Source: an uncultured Dehalococcoidia bacterium
Lineage (GTDB): Bacteria; Chloroflexota; Dehalococcoidia; Lucifugimonadales; CATOSD01
Direction of reading: 5' to 3'
DNA: 64,000 nt
Assembly (NCBI GenBank): GCA_951812395.1
Contig: CATOSD010000001.1
Coordinates: forward strand, 1,147,108 to 1,211,107
This document shows positions 43,389 through 53,775 of this stretch, piece by piece; within the stretch, counting starts at the first letter, position 1, and each line of letters starts with the position of its first letter. Both the position numbers and the translations under genes were made by a program. The notes beneath the pieces were generated by a model. The model ran no database searches, was not told the origin of the DNA, and worked only from the letters and a program-made list of their open reading frames with translations.

Positions 43389-44063
43389 GTGAATCGACTG
43401 CTCATTCTGATGCCGGCGGTACTCGTGCTGATCGCGCCCCTCGTGACTTCCTGTGGGGCGTCCGGGCTAACCGCGACTCCATCACCCGAACCTACGCTCA
43501 GTCGGTCCGCAACGCCGACTTCAGTCTCATCACCCACACCGGTAGCCAAAGTCACAGTTCCAGCAATAAAGGTTGCTATGAGAGAGGTTTCGGAAGACGA
43601 CAAGGTTGAAGCTGAAAAGCACTTCGAGGCTGGTGAGGCACTGTATGAACAGGGTGCGCTAGGCATGGCAATATCCAAATACGAGAAGGCTTTAGCCCTC
43701 AATCCCAGGTATACCCACGCATACGTCAACAAGGGCAACGCGCTCAGGAAGCTGGGCTGGTTCGCGTTTGCCCTCAAAGATTACAATACGGCCATCGAGG
43801 TCGACCCAGAGTATGCCCCTTCCTATAACAGTCGGGGTAACATTCATAACGACCTCGGTTTGTTAATCAATGCCAGGCGCGACTACGACATGGCTATCAA
43901 GCTGGACCCTCAGTTTGCCGAGGCATACGCCAATCGCGCGTTTTTCAATACGATGCAACGTAGGGACGATGAAGCCAAGGAAGACATAAACCGGGCAGTC
44001 GAGTTTGGAATGGACCGTATTATTCTTGAACACGAAGTCGACAGACTAAAGACTCTGCGCTGA
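43389..44063 (+). CDS. TPR-repeat lipoprotein
   Basis: The 224-aa protein has a lipoprotein signal (LLILMPAVLVLIAPLVTSCG), a Thr/Ser/Pro-rich linker (about 25-55), and four to five tetratricopeptide repeats such as ALYEQGALGMAISKYEKALA and SRGNIHNDLGLLINARRDYD. TPR domains mediate protein-protein contacts; here they would sit on the outer face of the membrane. GTG 43389 is preceded by AAGGGGAATAGG. The gene stands alone between the IS5 element and an IS1380 relic, and no partner is apparent. Confidence 0.85.
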   Translation: MNRLLILMPAVLVLIAPLVTSCGASGLTATPSPEPTLSRSATPTSVSSPTPVAKVTVPAIKVAMREVSEDDKVEAEKHFEAGEALYEQGALGMAISKYEKALALNPRYTHAYVNKGNALRKLGWFAFALKDYNTAIEVDPEYAPSYNSRGNIHNDLGLLINARRDYDMAIKLDPQFAEAYANRAFFNTMQRRDDEAKEDINRAVEFGMDRIILEHEVDRLKTLR

Positions 44064-44177
44064 CCTCAAGTGTCAACATCCAGGTGCTGGAACTGATTGT
44101 CAATCGCACAATCAGCGAGCTGGTCAAAACGCCGGCGACGATTCGCAAATGGCTAGTCTTAACCTTGCGCCCTATAC

Positions 44178-45250
44178 CCCATATCCACCGCCTAGCTACA
44201 AGAGAACGCCTCGTTGGAGCCGGCATCAAAGCTGGCTATGTATGACGGTAGGTAACAACAACCACCCATCACCAACGAGGTGTGACTCTTATGCGGCAAG
44301 GAACACTTACTTTCCACTATGCGGAGAAAAACGAGTCCACAGGCATGACGGCCTCGCCTGCCGAAGGGTCGGGTCTGCCGCCGAATCTGGACCTGGCCTC
44401 AGTGGAGCAACTGGGGGAGCCGATGCGTCGTCACCTCGGAGTGAGAGAGGGCGCCCAGGGATGGACGGACGCCCAGATATTGACGGCACTGGTTATGCTG
44501 AACCTGGCGGACGGGGAGACGGTAGATGACATGCGGATGCCGGAGAAGGACGAGGGGCTGGGCAGGGTGATGCTTGCTGCGTAGAACCACCGGATGCGGA
44601 ACGCCAAGTGCAGGGCACAGCGCAACAGGTGGCGCACAGAGAGGCGGCGTGTCGTGCCGTCGCCTGCGGCGATGTTCAGGTATCTGGACCGTTTCCACGA
44701 CGAGGCCGAGGAGGCCGGGAGGCGGCCTGGCAGGGCGTTCATACGGGCGGCCAACGATGCGCTTTGCGGTCTGGGGAAGGTCAATGCGAACCTGGTCGGG
44801 TTCGCGGGGGGCCACTCGGGGCGCACCGAGGCGACATTGGACATGGACGCCACGCTGACAGGGACGCTCAAGCGTCAAGCGAGATACTGTAACAAGAAGT
44901 GCAAGACGTACCAGCCACTGACCAGCCACTGGGATGAGGCAGACCTGGTGGTGTAACCAGAGTACAGAGACGGCAGCGTGGGCGCGGACTACGAGCAGCT
45001 CAGGGTGTTAAAGGAGTCGCTTGAGCAGTTGCCGGCAGGGGTGAGCAAGGTAATGACGAAGTCTAACTCGGCGGGCTACCAGAAGGAGTTTTTGACGTCC
45101 TGCGCAGAGGAGAGAGATGAGCGGTCTGGAGTGATCCAGTTCTGTGTGGGTGTGGGCGTGATGCCCGAATTCAAGGCGGCGGGGAAGGAGATTGAGGAGG
45201 ATGAATGGCGCGACTTGTACGAAACTGCGGAGGATCATCGAGAGCGCACG
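44178..45250 (+). pseudogene. Truncated IS1380-family element (copy B, related to copy C)
   Basis: The left end CCCATATCCACCGCCTAG (44178-44195) and the following leader match the reverse complement of copy C (around 63000-63175). One frame from about 44282 reads TLTFHYAEKNESTGMTA, GVREGAQGWTDAQILTALVM, TEATLDMDATLTGTLKRQA and NSAGYQKEFLTSCAEE, with stops at 44582 and 44954. Similarity ends near 45245, where the C-terminal half and right end are missing. It is a decayed sibling of the intact copy at 61312. Confidence 0.85.
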
Positions 45251-45377
45251 AGCTAGCGATTGACGAGGCGTTCGTGACACCGACAAGTTTCTGCATATGC
45301 CCTGTGTCGTCGGTTAACGGCGCCGAGATTGCTGATGGAACCGCGCCTGGCCGGGTGACTAACCGGCTCATGAACGC

Positions 45378-46050
45378 CTACAGCGGACTGTTCGGAATGG
45401 CCTGTTTGTCCTTGCGTTCGGCGCCTCGGCTACGTATGTGCGCTGTGTATCCGTAGCTGGCCACCAGCTTCTTTACCTCAGGATAGTCATAGCCTCTGTC
45501 TAAGCACAGCCCATGAGGCCGCTTCAGTTGGGGCAGTGGACGGTCTCCCATGACGGCTTCGAGCGTTGGCTCAACCAGTTTCATATCGTGGCGATTGGCG
45601 CCGTCCATGCTTATTCGTATGGGTATGCCGACGCCATCGGTCAGCAGGCTGCGTGTTGTACCTGTCTTGCTTCTATCCGAGTGGTTTGGGCCAGTACCCT
45701 CACCCCCCGAGCGGAGACTTCGTCATGTCTCCATCCATCGCCTGGCATCGCCGTTGTACGCCACATGACTCGTCATACTCGGCCAACCCGTGTTTCCATA
45801 GTCTCTCGAAGACTCCGTCTTTCACCCAACGCTGATGGAGGTCATTCACGGTGATTGGCCCTCCGTAAGTTCAAGGCATGGACTTCCATTGGCAGCCGGT
45901 GTGCAGCAAGGGCTCGATTCTTTCCCAAGGCGCATCGGACATACGCATATCGTCTCCCGAAACACGCTTTCCAGTCTTCACCATCTCCCTTCTCCATGCA
46001 GAACCGGAGGAACTGTAAACGAAGTAACATACGATTACTCAAGGCAATCT
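45378..46050 (-). pseudogene. IS5-superfamily transposase relic (IS427/IS1031-like)
   Basis: On the minus strand the N-terminal part lies around 46050-45760 (RWVKDGVFERLWKHGLAEYD, QAMDGDMTKSPLGG). The C-terminal part at 45610-45378 reads MDGANRHDMKLVEPTLEAVM and LCLDRGYDYPEVKKLVASYG with the conserved DGANRHD and CLDRGYDY motifs. Frame changes separate them and the end is lost. It is a different lineage from the intact IS5 copies in this window. Confidence 0.7.
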
Positions 46051-46182
46051 AAGGTTATCGGATAGGCTCCTAATGCAGAAGCTCTGTGGTTTGGCGTGAC
46101 TCGAACCGCAGAGCTTCAAGCGCGCAACCCACCCTCTTCCTTACTTTTATGTTGAACCCGCTCCAATGATGCTGCTGTTCAA

Positions 46183-49100
46183 TCACGTGGTATCGGATCG
46201 TGAGACTATCGCTGGTATGTCCACCTCATGGACAAGTTCGACGAATGCACCGACATCCTTATCGATGACCTCCTTCAACCTATTGAGCTGCGCATCGATG
46301 CGGTCCGAAAGATAGTCGAACACCTCATGCGACTGCCGCGTGGGAACCCAGTCTGCGATCCCCACAGTGCTGGTCAGGTCAGCCAGCCTGGAGATTAGCG
46401 CGGCTTCAAAAAATCCCCCCGCCGCCGAGCCAAAACCCGTTCGCGTTCCGATGCGAGGAGGCGAGACTAGCTCCCCTTCGATGCTGGATAGCGTTTCCTT
46501 CACCCTCTTGGCCGCCTCCACCACAGCTTCCGACCGGCCCTCTGCACGGCGCTCCCACGCCTCCATCTGCTGCCGCACATCGCGAAGCTGGATTACCGCG
46601 TCACTGGCCTCAGAGACTTTATCACGAATTCCGGTCGCGAGATCAAACTGCGCGTCGAGATCATCCTGAGTAGCCGCGATGCGCGGGTCTTTGTGAATCT
46701 CGAACGACTCCGTTTGATCCTGGTCCCCTACGACAAGCTGTACCTGGTATGTGCCAGGCGGCGCGAGAGGCGCGGTAGGGTACTGACTTATCCTATCGTC
46801 TCCAGGAACTTCTCGCGCCCCTGGATACCGCATGTCCCAGACGAGGCGGTTCGCCCCTTCCTCAACCGACACGCGTGGCCTCTGCGTAGCTTTACTAGAA
46901 AAGCTCTTGATCGTCTGTCCCTTCCCATCGAGAATATTGAGCCTGACTTCGCCTTCAGGCTTTTTCCCAAGGCAATACGTTACTATTACCCCCTCTGGCG
47001 GATTGGTTCCGGCATTCAGGAATTTACGAACAGTTTCGCCTTCCGGTGTCACGGTCTCCTTAAACGTCATCGGCGAGCCGAGGATGGCGATAAAGTAGTT
47101 CTTTTCCCCAGGCACAGGCTTCTCATTCGGCCTCCACAGCGGCTCGTGCAGCAAGCGATAGGCAGGACGCGGCTTGAACAGGTGAGCTGATCTCTGTGCC
47201 GTCTGCTCCGTGAGCTGGCGTAGCGGCGTCAGGTCGTCGAGTACCCAGAACCCACGCCCGTAAGTGCCTGCCACAAGATCGCTGTCTTTAACAACAAGGT
47301 CGTGGATAGGCACTGGCGGCATGTTGAGTCGTAGCGACTGCCAGGACGCGCCATCGTCGAGCGATACGTATGCACCGCCCTCAGTGCCTGCATACAGCAG
47401 GCCACGATGCTCAGGGTCCTCCTTTATCACTCGCGTAAAGTCTATATCTGAGATTCCGCTGCTAATCTTCTCCCATGTCTCGCCATAATCCCCTGTCTTC
47501 CACAGATAAGGCCGGTAATCGCCGAACTTGTACCGTGTAACGGCAACGTAGGCCGTGGCTGGGTCGTGGGGCGACGCCTCTACTTTGTTGACGAGCGCCC
47601 ACTCTGGCATATCATCGGGAGTCACATTCTTCCAGTTCGCGCCGCCATCCTTGGAGACTTGTACCAGCCCGTCGTCGGTGCCTACCCAAAAGACGCCACG
47701 CTCTACAGGCGACTCGGCGAATGAGAGGATTGTGCAGAGGTCGTAGGGAAATATGGTAGTTTCAGGGTCGCCTGCCTGTTCTACCTTTGTGAGGTCGTTG
47801 CGAGTCAGATCAGGGCTGATGACTTCCCAGGTCGTCCCCTCGTCGGTCGACCGGAACAGGACATTCCCCGCCGTGTACAGCACGTCCGGATCGTGAGGAG
47901 ACAGCGCTATGGGAAAATCCCACTGGAACCGGTACTTGCGGTCATTGGCCCGCCAGCCGGCTATGTCTGGCCAAACCGTAATAATTCGCACCTGCCCGGT
48001 GCCGTGGTCGTAGCGTATGAGTAGCGCCCCCGCTCCAGGATGACTTCCGATAGCCCCAGCGTAGACGATGTCAGGGTTGTCGGGCCGCACTGCGATGTGG
48101 CCGCTTTCCGCGCTTCCAACAGGGTAAACGTCCGACGCAAGTATAGACCCCTTATGCGACCGGCTGGGAACGCTGATCGCGGTGTTGTCCTGCTGAGTCC
48201 CGTACACCCGGTACAGAAACTGGTTGTCAGTCGCTATATGATAAAACTCCGATGTGGGCTGGTTGTATATGCTAGACCACGATGCACCTCGATTGAATGA
48301 GACGTTAGCCCCTCCATCGTGCGACTGAATCATGCGCTGAGGATTGCGTGCGTCGATCCAAAGCTCGTGGTTGTCTTTATGGGGAGTTACCATCTGCGTA
48401 AACGTGCGGCCGCCATCGCTGGATTTCCAGGCGTTTCCGTTCATCACGTAGACGCTTTCTGGGTCTTGTGTGTCTGCGAACACGTGCATGTAGTAATGAG
48501 GGCGGCCCACTAGCTCGGGTCTGTCACTTACTCGCTCCCAGGTTGTGCCCCCGTCGTCCGAACGGTAGAGTCCTCCTTCTTCGGCTTCGATTAGCGCCCA
48601 GACCCGGCCCGATTTGGCAGGCGACGAAGCGACCCCCATACGCCCTTTCATGCCTCCGGGCAACCCTGGGTTGTTCGTCAGATTCTCCCAGGTGTCCCCA
48701 CCGTCGGTCGTCTTGTACAGACTGCTGTCGGGGCCAACGCTATGCGATTCCCAGAAGCTGCGCCGGGAGTCCCAAATGGCCGCGTAGATGATGCGCGGAT
48801 TGTTGGCGTCCATAGAAAGGTCGCAGGCTCCGGCCTTGTCACTCCTAAACAGCACCCTCTCCCACGTCTTGCCGCCGTCTCTGGACCGGTACACCCCTTT
48901 CTCTTCGTGGCTCTCTTCTTCGAGGTGTCCTAGCACCGCAACGTAGACCAGGTCAGGATTCTTGGGATGAATGCGAATGCGCGCTATGTGTTGTGTGTCT
49001 TGCAGGCCCACATTCGCCCAGGTCTTTCCCGCATCGGTCGACTTGTACACTCCATCCGCCCGCGCCGTCCATTGGAACCTGGGAACCGCTAAGCAGGACT

Positions 49101-49386
49101 CGCCCATGCCGACGTAAATGACGTTGGGGTCTGAGTCAGAGACAGCAATCGCTCCCACCGCCGAGGTTTTGAAGAACCCGTCGGAGACGTTTTCCCAGTA
49201 CTCTCCGCCATCGTAGGTCTTCCACACTCCTCCGGCGCTGCCGAAATAGAAGACCATCGGATCCGAGGGGTCTCCGGCTATGGAGACTACTCTGCCGCCG
49301 CGATGCGGCCCGATATTCCGCCACCTCAGCGATTGAAGTAGGCGTGGCTCCACACCGGCGCTGGTAGCAGTTGACTCGGTTACCAC
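46183..49386 (-). CDS. Sortilin/VPS10-like BNR-repeat propeller protein
   Basis: The 1067-aa protein opens with SLRWRNIGPHRGGRVVSIAG and contains many BNR/VPS10-type repeats with Asp-box motifs (SxDxGxTW): STDAGKTW, SRDGGKTW, TTDGGDTW, SDDGGTTW and SSDGGRTF. A C-terminal region of beta strands and helices follows (from about residue 760), including a helical stretch with repeated Arg/Glu residues. Such propellers resemble sortilin-type and glycosyl-hydrolase-like proteins of unknown substrate. GTG 49386 has GGAGG with a 7-base spacer. No signal peptide is visible, unlike many relatives, so its location is unclear. Confidence 0.85.
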   Translation of the reverse strand: MVTESTATSAGVEPRLLQSLRWRNIGPHRGGRVVSIAGDPSDPMVFYFGSAGGVWKTYDGGEYWENVSDGFFKTSAVGAIAVSDSDPNVIYVGMGESCLAVPRFQWTARADGVYKSTDAGKTWANVGLQDTQHIARIRIHPKNPDLVYVAVLGHLEEESHEEKGVYRSRDGGKTWERVLFRSDKAGACDLSMDANNPRIIYAAIWDSRRSFWESHSVGPDSSLYKTTDGGDTWENLTNNPGLPGGMKGRMGVASSPAKSGRVWALIEAEEGGLYRSDDGGTTWERVSDRPELVGRPHYYMHVFADTQDPESVYVMNGNAWKSSDGGRTFTQMVTPHKDNHELWIDARNPQRMIQSHDGGANVSFNRGASWSSIYNQPTSEFYHIATDNQFLYRVYGTQQDNTAISVPSRSHKGSILASDVYPVGSAESGHIAVRPDNPDIVYAGAIGSHPGAGALLIRYDHGTGQVRIITVWPDIAGWRANDRKYRFQWDFPIALSPHDPDVLYTAGNVLFRSTDEGTTWEVISPDLTRNDLTKVEQAGDPETTIFPYDLCTILSFAESPVERGVFWVGTDDGLVQVSKDGGANWKNVTPDDMPEWALVNKVEASPHDPATAYVAVTRYKFGDYRPYLWKTGDYGETWEKISSGISDIDFTRVIKEDPEHRGLLYAGTEGGAYVSLDDGASWQSLRLNMPPVPIHDLVVKDSDLVAGTYGRGFWVLDDLTPLRQLTEQTAQRSAHLFKPRPAYRLLHEPLWRPNEKPVPGEKNYFIAILGSPMTFKETVTPEGETVRKFLNAGTNPPEGVIVTYCLGKKPEGEVRLNILDGKGQTIKSFSSKATQRPRVSVEEGANRLVWDMRYPGAREVPGDDRISQYPTAPLAPPGTYQVQLVVGDQDQTESFEIHKDPRIAATQDDLDAQFDLATGIRDKVSEASDAVIQLRDVRQQMEAWERRAEGRSEAVVEAAKRVKETLSSIEGELVSPPRIGTRTGFGSAAGGFFEAALISRLADLTSTVGIADWVPTRQSHEVFDYLSDRIDAQLNRLKEVIDKDVGAFVELVHEVDIPAIVSRSDTT

Positions 49387-49563
49387 AACGGGACCTCCTC
49401 ATATGCCTGATATGCTTAGCAACGTTCGCTCACGCGGCCACATTCTCTCACAGGGAGACACAGGCTTCAACTTGCCGGACTCCCCTGGGTCACAGCCTGT
49501 CAGTCTTCCCCAATGATGGTGTTACGCGACGCTTACACTGAGAACGAGACCCACCGCTTTGAG

Positions 49564-50234
49564 TCTGTTTCAGATTACCAGGCGCCCCCAGAACCATCTC
49601 CCTCGCGAAAAACCTGCCCCCCCCCAACTCTGAACCAACGGCCGTCGCCTTGACGTTGTTGAACCAATGTCCCCCTGCTGACTCCCCAACGCACGCCCCG
49701 GCCGCGCCCCATCACCCAAACCCGACCCTTTCGCTCCCCGGCGCCCCGAAAAAACCGTCACTTTCCTGCGCCGCCCGTGCTCTGGCCCTGCCACCCAAAC
49801 GTCCTACAGGCGCCCAGCCACTGGCCCACGTCTGCGCAGTTTCTCCCCACCGTTCCCGCCCAATCCCGCAGTCTCGCCACCCCCTCTTGCAATATGCGCA
49901 CATACGTGCTACCCTCGCCCAGGCGAGGGACAGACCCCGCGGCCCGGAATCCCTACCCCCAATAGGGACAATGCCCCAGGCATCCGTAGGGCCGTCCCTT
50001 GTGGGCGCCCTGTGCCAACGGATACACGGCCGGTCGGCCCGTCGACCCCTGTCCTACTCTGTCACGCGGCGTGACACTTCTGCGCCGAATTGCCCACGCC
50101 GGCATTGCAGAATTGCGCAGAACCGTCGGCGCCCCCAGCTAGGAGTCGCACAGAATGTCGCAGAATCTAACAGAATTCGCTTTCCCGCTTTCGCGGGGAC
50201 AGCGGCTGGGGGGCGCCGAGTAATCTGAAACAGG
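49564..50234. repeat. Inverted-repeat element, copy B (MITE-like, 671 bp)
   Basis: The ends are nearly perfect inverted repeats: TCTGTTTCAGATTACCAGG at 49564 and, reverse-complemented from 50234, CCTGTTTCAGATTACTCGG, each followed by GCGCCCCC. The interior has no gene and is homologous, in the opposite orientation, to copy A (5895-6549). The element occupies most of the gap between the sortilin-like and nitrilase genes. Confidence 0.85.
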
Positions 50235-50411
50235 ATCCACCGCTTTCGTCTGATTGACAAGACTTAGATGCCTAAATACAATGCCCGTAATGTGCACATG
50301 CTTATGCTGTCGAATGAGGTCTCCGAGATTCCGACGTCGATCGCTCCGCCGGGCTTTGTGCGATAGACGGCTTCACTGAGTCTTCTGGTCATTCACTCAC
50401 CGAGGAGAGAA

Positions 50412-51320
50412 ATGCGCATTTCACTAATTCAGATGAGCAGCGGATCCACGAAGACTGCGGATAATGTGGCGAAGGCCTGTGATTTCATAGATGAGGCAGC
50501 CAAAGAAAGCCCTGATCTGATCGTGCTGCCGGAGTTTTTCAACACGGGCTACGTCTTCATGTATCGAAACTATCGCTATTTCGAATACGCCGAGCGGGAT
50601 GATGGCCCTACCATGACCTCCATAAAGGATAAAGCTCGCCAGCATAGGGCTCATATCATGGCTACCATTTGGGAAGAGCAGTCCCCTGGCATCTACTACG
50701 ACACGGCTATACTGGTAGATCCCGATGGCAATATTGCAGGCAAATTCCGCAAGATACATCCCGCAGCCAATCGCGCCCTGGAAAAGATATACTTCCGCTA
50801 TGGGACCAAATTCCCCGTGTTCCAAGTGGGCGAGTTTAAAGTTGGCGCGGTCATCTGCTACGACTTGAGCTTCCCGGAGTCGGCGCGGTGCGCGATGCTC
50901 AACGGCGCTGAACTGATTGTTGTTCCTTTCGCCGCCCCTGCCTTTTATGTTGACCCTAACGCCACCAGCAACCCCGTTGAGGTGGAGGAGAGCTCGAACG
51001 ACGCCAGTATGCGGCGAAGTCCTGAAGCCCAGTTGCGCTGGAATGCCCAGATGATGACCCGCGCGACCGAAAATATGGTTTACCTGGCCCCCTGTAATCA
51101 CGGAGGCGTAGAGTTGGATTCCGTAATGGGTGGCGGGTCAATGATAGTGGACCCAAGAGGTCGGATTCTGAAGCTCGTCGAAGGGGATGAAGGGGTGATC
51201 TGGGCTGACTTGGACCACGAGGAGGTCCGGAGAGCGCGCATCAGCGGAACCAACCTGCGCGACCGCCGCCCTGACCTGTACGACATCATAACTACCGAAA
51301 TGGATGACCTTCATTCGTAA
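50412..51320 (+). CDS. Carbon-nitrogen hydrolase (nitrilase superfamily)
   Basis: The 302-aa protein has the nitrilase-superfamily triad: Glu41 (LPEFFNTG), Lys114 (KFRKIH) and Cys149 (VICYDLSFPE). The family hydrolyses nitriles or amides, or transfers carbamoyl groups; the substrate cannot be deduced. The length is normal. GAGGAG precedes ATG 50412 by a few bases. It is free-standing, with the next gene 100 bases downstream and the MITE upstream. Confidence 0.92.
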   Translation: MRISLIQMSSGSTKTADNVAKACDFIDEAAKESPDLIVLPEFFNTGYVFMYRNYRYFEYAERDDGPTMTSIKDKARQHRAHIMATIWEEQSPGIYYDTAILVDPDGNIAGKFRKIHPAANRALEKIYFRYGTKFPVFQVGEFKVGAVICYDLSFPESARCAMLNGAELIVVPFAAPAFYVDPNATSNPVEVEESSNDASMRRSPEAQLRWNAQMMTRATENMVYLAPCNHGGVELDSVMGGGSMIVDPRGRILKLVEGDEGVIWADLDHEEVRRARISGTNLRDRRPDLYDIITTEMDDLHS

Positions 51321-51420
51321 GGGAATTGTAGTACGCGCGTGGAGGAACTGCCAGAGATTCATACAATCGAGGCAACCTTTGACAACTCCTTGCATCGTTA
51401 GGATATCCTAGGGGTGGTGT

Positions 51421-52830
51421 GTGGAACCTGTCAGGGTGTGCCACGTTTGTCGTAACACCAATTCCCCTGAAGCAACTAGGTGTGCCAATTGCTGGGCACA
51501 ACTTTCCGACGATGATCTTGTAACCCAGCCCGGAATCGAGCCGCCGACGCTACATCACAACAGGGTGCGGCGGAGAAGACGCAATGTACGCTGGTACATA
51601 GCTGGGGCGATAGTTTTAGTCCTCTTGGTGTGGCGCGTTACGTCATGGTCGCTTGGATACCTTGGTATCGCCCTTTTCGCCAGTTCACCTTCGTCCGCTA
51701 TAAGCTCATTGCCCGGCCCCAGTGACTGGCCGATGTTTCAACGAGACCCGACTCATAGCGCCTTTGTCGTCGACTCTCCGCGAGTGCCGGAGGGCAACCT
51801 TAAGTGGGCATTCCAGACCGACTTCCACCTTTACTCATCTCCCGCGGTGGCGGAGGGCTTAGTCTATCTCACCACCGGGGACCGCAGGATTCTGGCTCTG
51901 GATGCAGAGTCCAGCGAGCTGATATGGGAGTATCGAGCCAATGATCCTGTCCATTCCTCTCCCGCTGTGGCTGGAGACCTGGTGTTCTTCGGCTTACAAG
52001 ATGGCAGAGTTGTTGCCCTGAACAGGACTAGCGGTCAGCCAGAATGGGAGTTCATGACGGAGGGCCCCGTAGTCTCGTCGCCAGTCTTGAGAGATGGAGT
52101 GTTGTACATTGCCTCCGGGGATGAGAGACTCTATGCCCTGGACGCCGCGACTGGCGAGGAACGTTGGAGCTACGTCTCGAACGGATGGATAGGATCCTCT
52201 CCTGCTGTTTTCGATGGCGTCATTGCAGTGACATCATACGATACAAAGCTGCATATCATAGACATAGACATTGGCAGGAAGCGGCTGGACTTCTTTGTTT
52301 CGAAGCGACCACAGGCATCGCCATCCTTTGGCGACAAGTACCTTTTCGTTAGCAACGCGAGCGATAGGCTCAACGCAATCGACTGGAGAAAGAAGCACCT
52401 GCCGTTCGAAAAAGCGGCGATGCGCCTCAGATTACAGTTGTTCAACTGGGGCATGGTTGGGTCTGTGCCACCTGAAAAGGGCTATGTCTGGAGCCTTCTT
52501 GAGGATACGGGATTCATCAGCACCCCAGCAGTCGCCTGGGGCAGGGTCTATGCCGCCACTTCGGGCGGCAAGCTCATCGCAGTTGACCAGGATTCAGGAG
52601 AGAAGTTGTGGGAATTCGACAGCGGTAGCGGCTTCGAAGCATCTCCGTCGGTGGTGAATCAGACCCTTTTCATCGGCGACACCGAAGGTCGTCTTCACGC
52701 GCTGGACATAGAAAGTGGACAAAAGCTCTGGGAATTCCAGACCGGACACCGTATCTCAGCCACTCCAGTGGTTGCCGGCGGCGTCCTGTTTCTCGCCTCT
52801 TGGGATGGCAGCCTATACGCGATTGAGTGA
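51421..52830 (+). CDS. Zinc-ribbon membrane protein with a PQQ-type beta-propeller
   Basis: The 469-aa protein has an N-terminal zinc ribbon (CHVC...CANC, about residues 7-24), a basic stretch, and one membrane helix (about 57-75). A long PQQ-like/BamB-like propeller follows, with repeats such as LWEYRAND, WEFMTEGPVVSSPVL, YALDAATGEERWSY and LHALDIESGQKLWEF. The ribbon faces the cytoplasm and the propeller the outside, a layout that could link signal sensing to scaffolding. GTG 51421 is assigned because the frame starts there; no clear ribosome site is seen. Confidence 0.85.
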   Translation: MEPVRVCHVCRNTNSPEATRCANCWAQLSDDDLVTQPGIEPPTLHHNRVRRRRRNVRWYIAGAIVLVLLVWRVTSWSLGYLGIALFASSPSSAISSLPGPSDWPMFQRDPTHSAFVVDSPRVPEGNLKWAFQTDFHLYSSPAVAEGLVYLTTGDRRILALDAESSELIWEYRANDPVHSSPAVAGDLVFFGLQDGRVVALNRTSGQPEWEFMTEGPVVSSPVLRDGVLYIASGDERLYALDAATGEERWSYVSNGWIGSSPAVFDGVIAVTSYDTKLHIIDIDIGRKRLDFFVSKRPQASPSFGDKYLFVSNASDRLNAIDWRKKHLPFEKAAMRLRLQLFNWGMVGSVPPEKGYVWSLLEDTGFISTPAVAWGRVYAATSGGKLIAVDQDSGEKLWEFDSGSGFEASPSVVNQTLFIGDTEGRLHALDIESGQKLWEFQTGHRISATPVVAGGVLFLASWDGSLYAIE

Positions 52831-52979
52831 TCGACGCCGAGTCACCATAGCCCTATAGATGTCCTGAAATTCTATTGAAGACCTGGAGAACGGCGGCCTT
52901 TGAAATCGTCTTTGGCGCGCGGTCTGGCAGTGATTGCCATGTTGTACCCTTTCAGTTGGATGGGGCCACAAAGAGTGCT

Positions 52980-53135
52980 GGACGAGCGGAATCTGGGCCT
53001 CGTCGCCGAGATATCGGATGCTCAGTGATACACTGCCGAGAGCGCCGACGAGCTCCAGGAAGTCTTTTCCACGATCCCGCTGGAGACCGAGAATAAGCAG
53101 GTGCGCATGGAGCTGTCGGCCCTGCTTCCCGCCTC
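52980..53135 (+). pseudogene. Remnant of the 3' end of a VWA gene
   Basis: The stretch reads LGLVAEISDAQ, a TGA, then YTAESADELQEVFSTIPLET and KQVRMELSALL. It matches codons near the end of the VWA gene at 4787-5863 (DNA 5648-5811) at roughly 85-90 percent by eye. It is only about 155 bases. Its position before an hsdM remnant repeats the order VWA-then-hsdM seen at 5.6-8.3 kb. Confidence 0.85.
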
Positions 53136-53139
53136 CAGC

Positions 53140-53445
53140 GCCAGACGACCCGACACTTGCTCCGGCGACCAGCCCCGCATGAGGCATGACAGCGCCTGGC
53201 GAAGTAGCCCAGCGTCTCGATCCAGATTCGAACCGGACCAGCGCCGTGCCCGGGCCTGCTGGTTAGCATAGGCAGGCTTGTAACCGCCGGTTCGCGAACA
53301 GTTACGCCTCAGCTCCCTAGAGATGGTTGATGGCGAGCGATCCAGACTTGCCGCGATTTGGCGCTGGCTGTATCCCTCGGCTTGTAGTCGGCCCATTTCA
53401 CACCGCTCTTCAATGGTGAGTTGGTGATACGTTCTTCGTATGGCA
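53140..53445 (-). pseudogene. IS30-family transposase N-terminal fragment
   Basis: On the minus strand the pattern reads HQLTIEERCEMGRLQAEGYS, QRQIAASLDRSPSTISRELR and RRNCSRTGGYKPAYANQQA, then LRQALSCLMRGWSPEQVSGR. This is the HTH and linker of IS30-type transposases. The catalytic DDE domain is absent. The fragment is wedged between the VWA and hsdM remnants. Confidence 0.75.
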
Positions 53446-53479
53446 ACACCTTAGCAAGTTGTTGCACTTCGCTTGTGAG

Positions 53480-53775
53480 TCTAACGTAGCCAGAGGGCCA
53501 GGGTGGGGAGGAGCCGGGCGGCTACACAGACTTTGCCGGCTTCTGCAAGAGCGCAACTCTGGAGGAGGTCCGCAAGCATGGGTACGTCCTCGCTCCCGGC
53601 CCGGTGCGTCGGCGCGACGCCGCGGTAGGACGACGGCGAGCCGTTCGCCGACAAGACAGCCCGGCTCTCCGCCCAGCGACGTGAGCAGCAGGCCGAGGCG
53701 CAGCGCTTGGACGCAGAGATCGAGGCGAACCTGACGCGGCTGGGGTTTGGCGCCAGCCGGGAGGGTGCGGCATGA
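53480..53775 (+). pseudogene. hsdM 3'-end remnant (second locus)
   Basis: The segment encodes [20 protein letters not shown], then, past a shift and a stop near 53620, [20 protein letters not shown] and [16 protein letters not shown]. It aligns with hsdM at 8030-8264. The rest of the methylase gene is missing. Its stop overlaps the start of the MNT relic as ATGA, the same tail-to-toxin-antitoxin junction as at 8264. Confidence 0.88.

Noticed and set aside
53024..53030. TGA in the VWA remnant as selenocysteine
   Set aside because: It replaces Tyr (DAQYYT in the intact gene) in a 155-base fragment.
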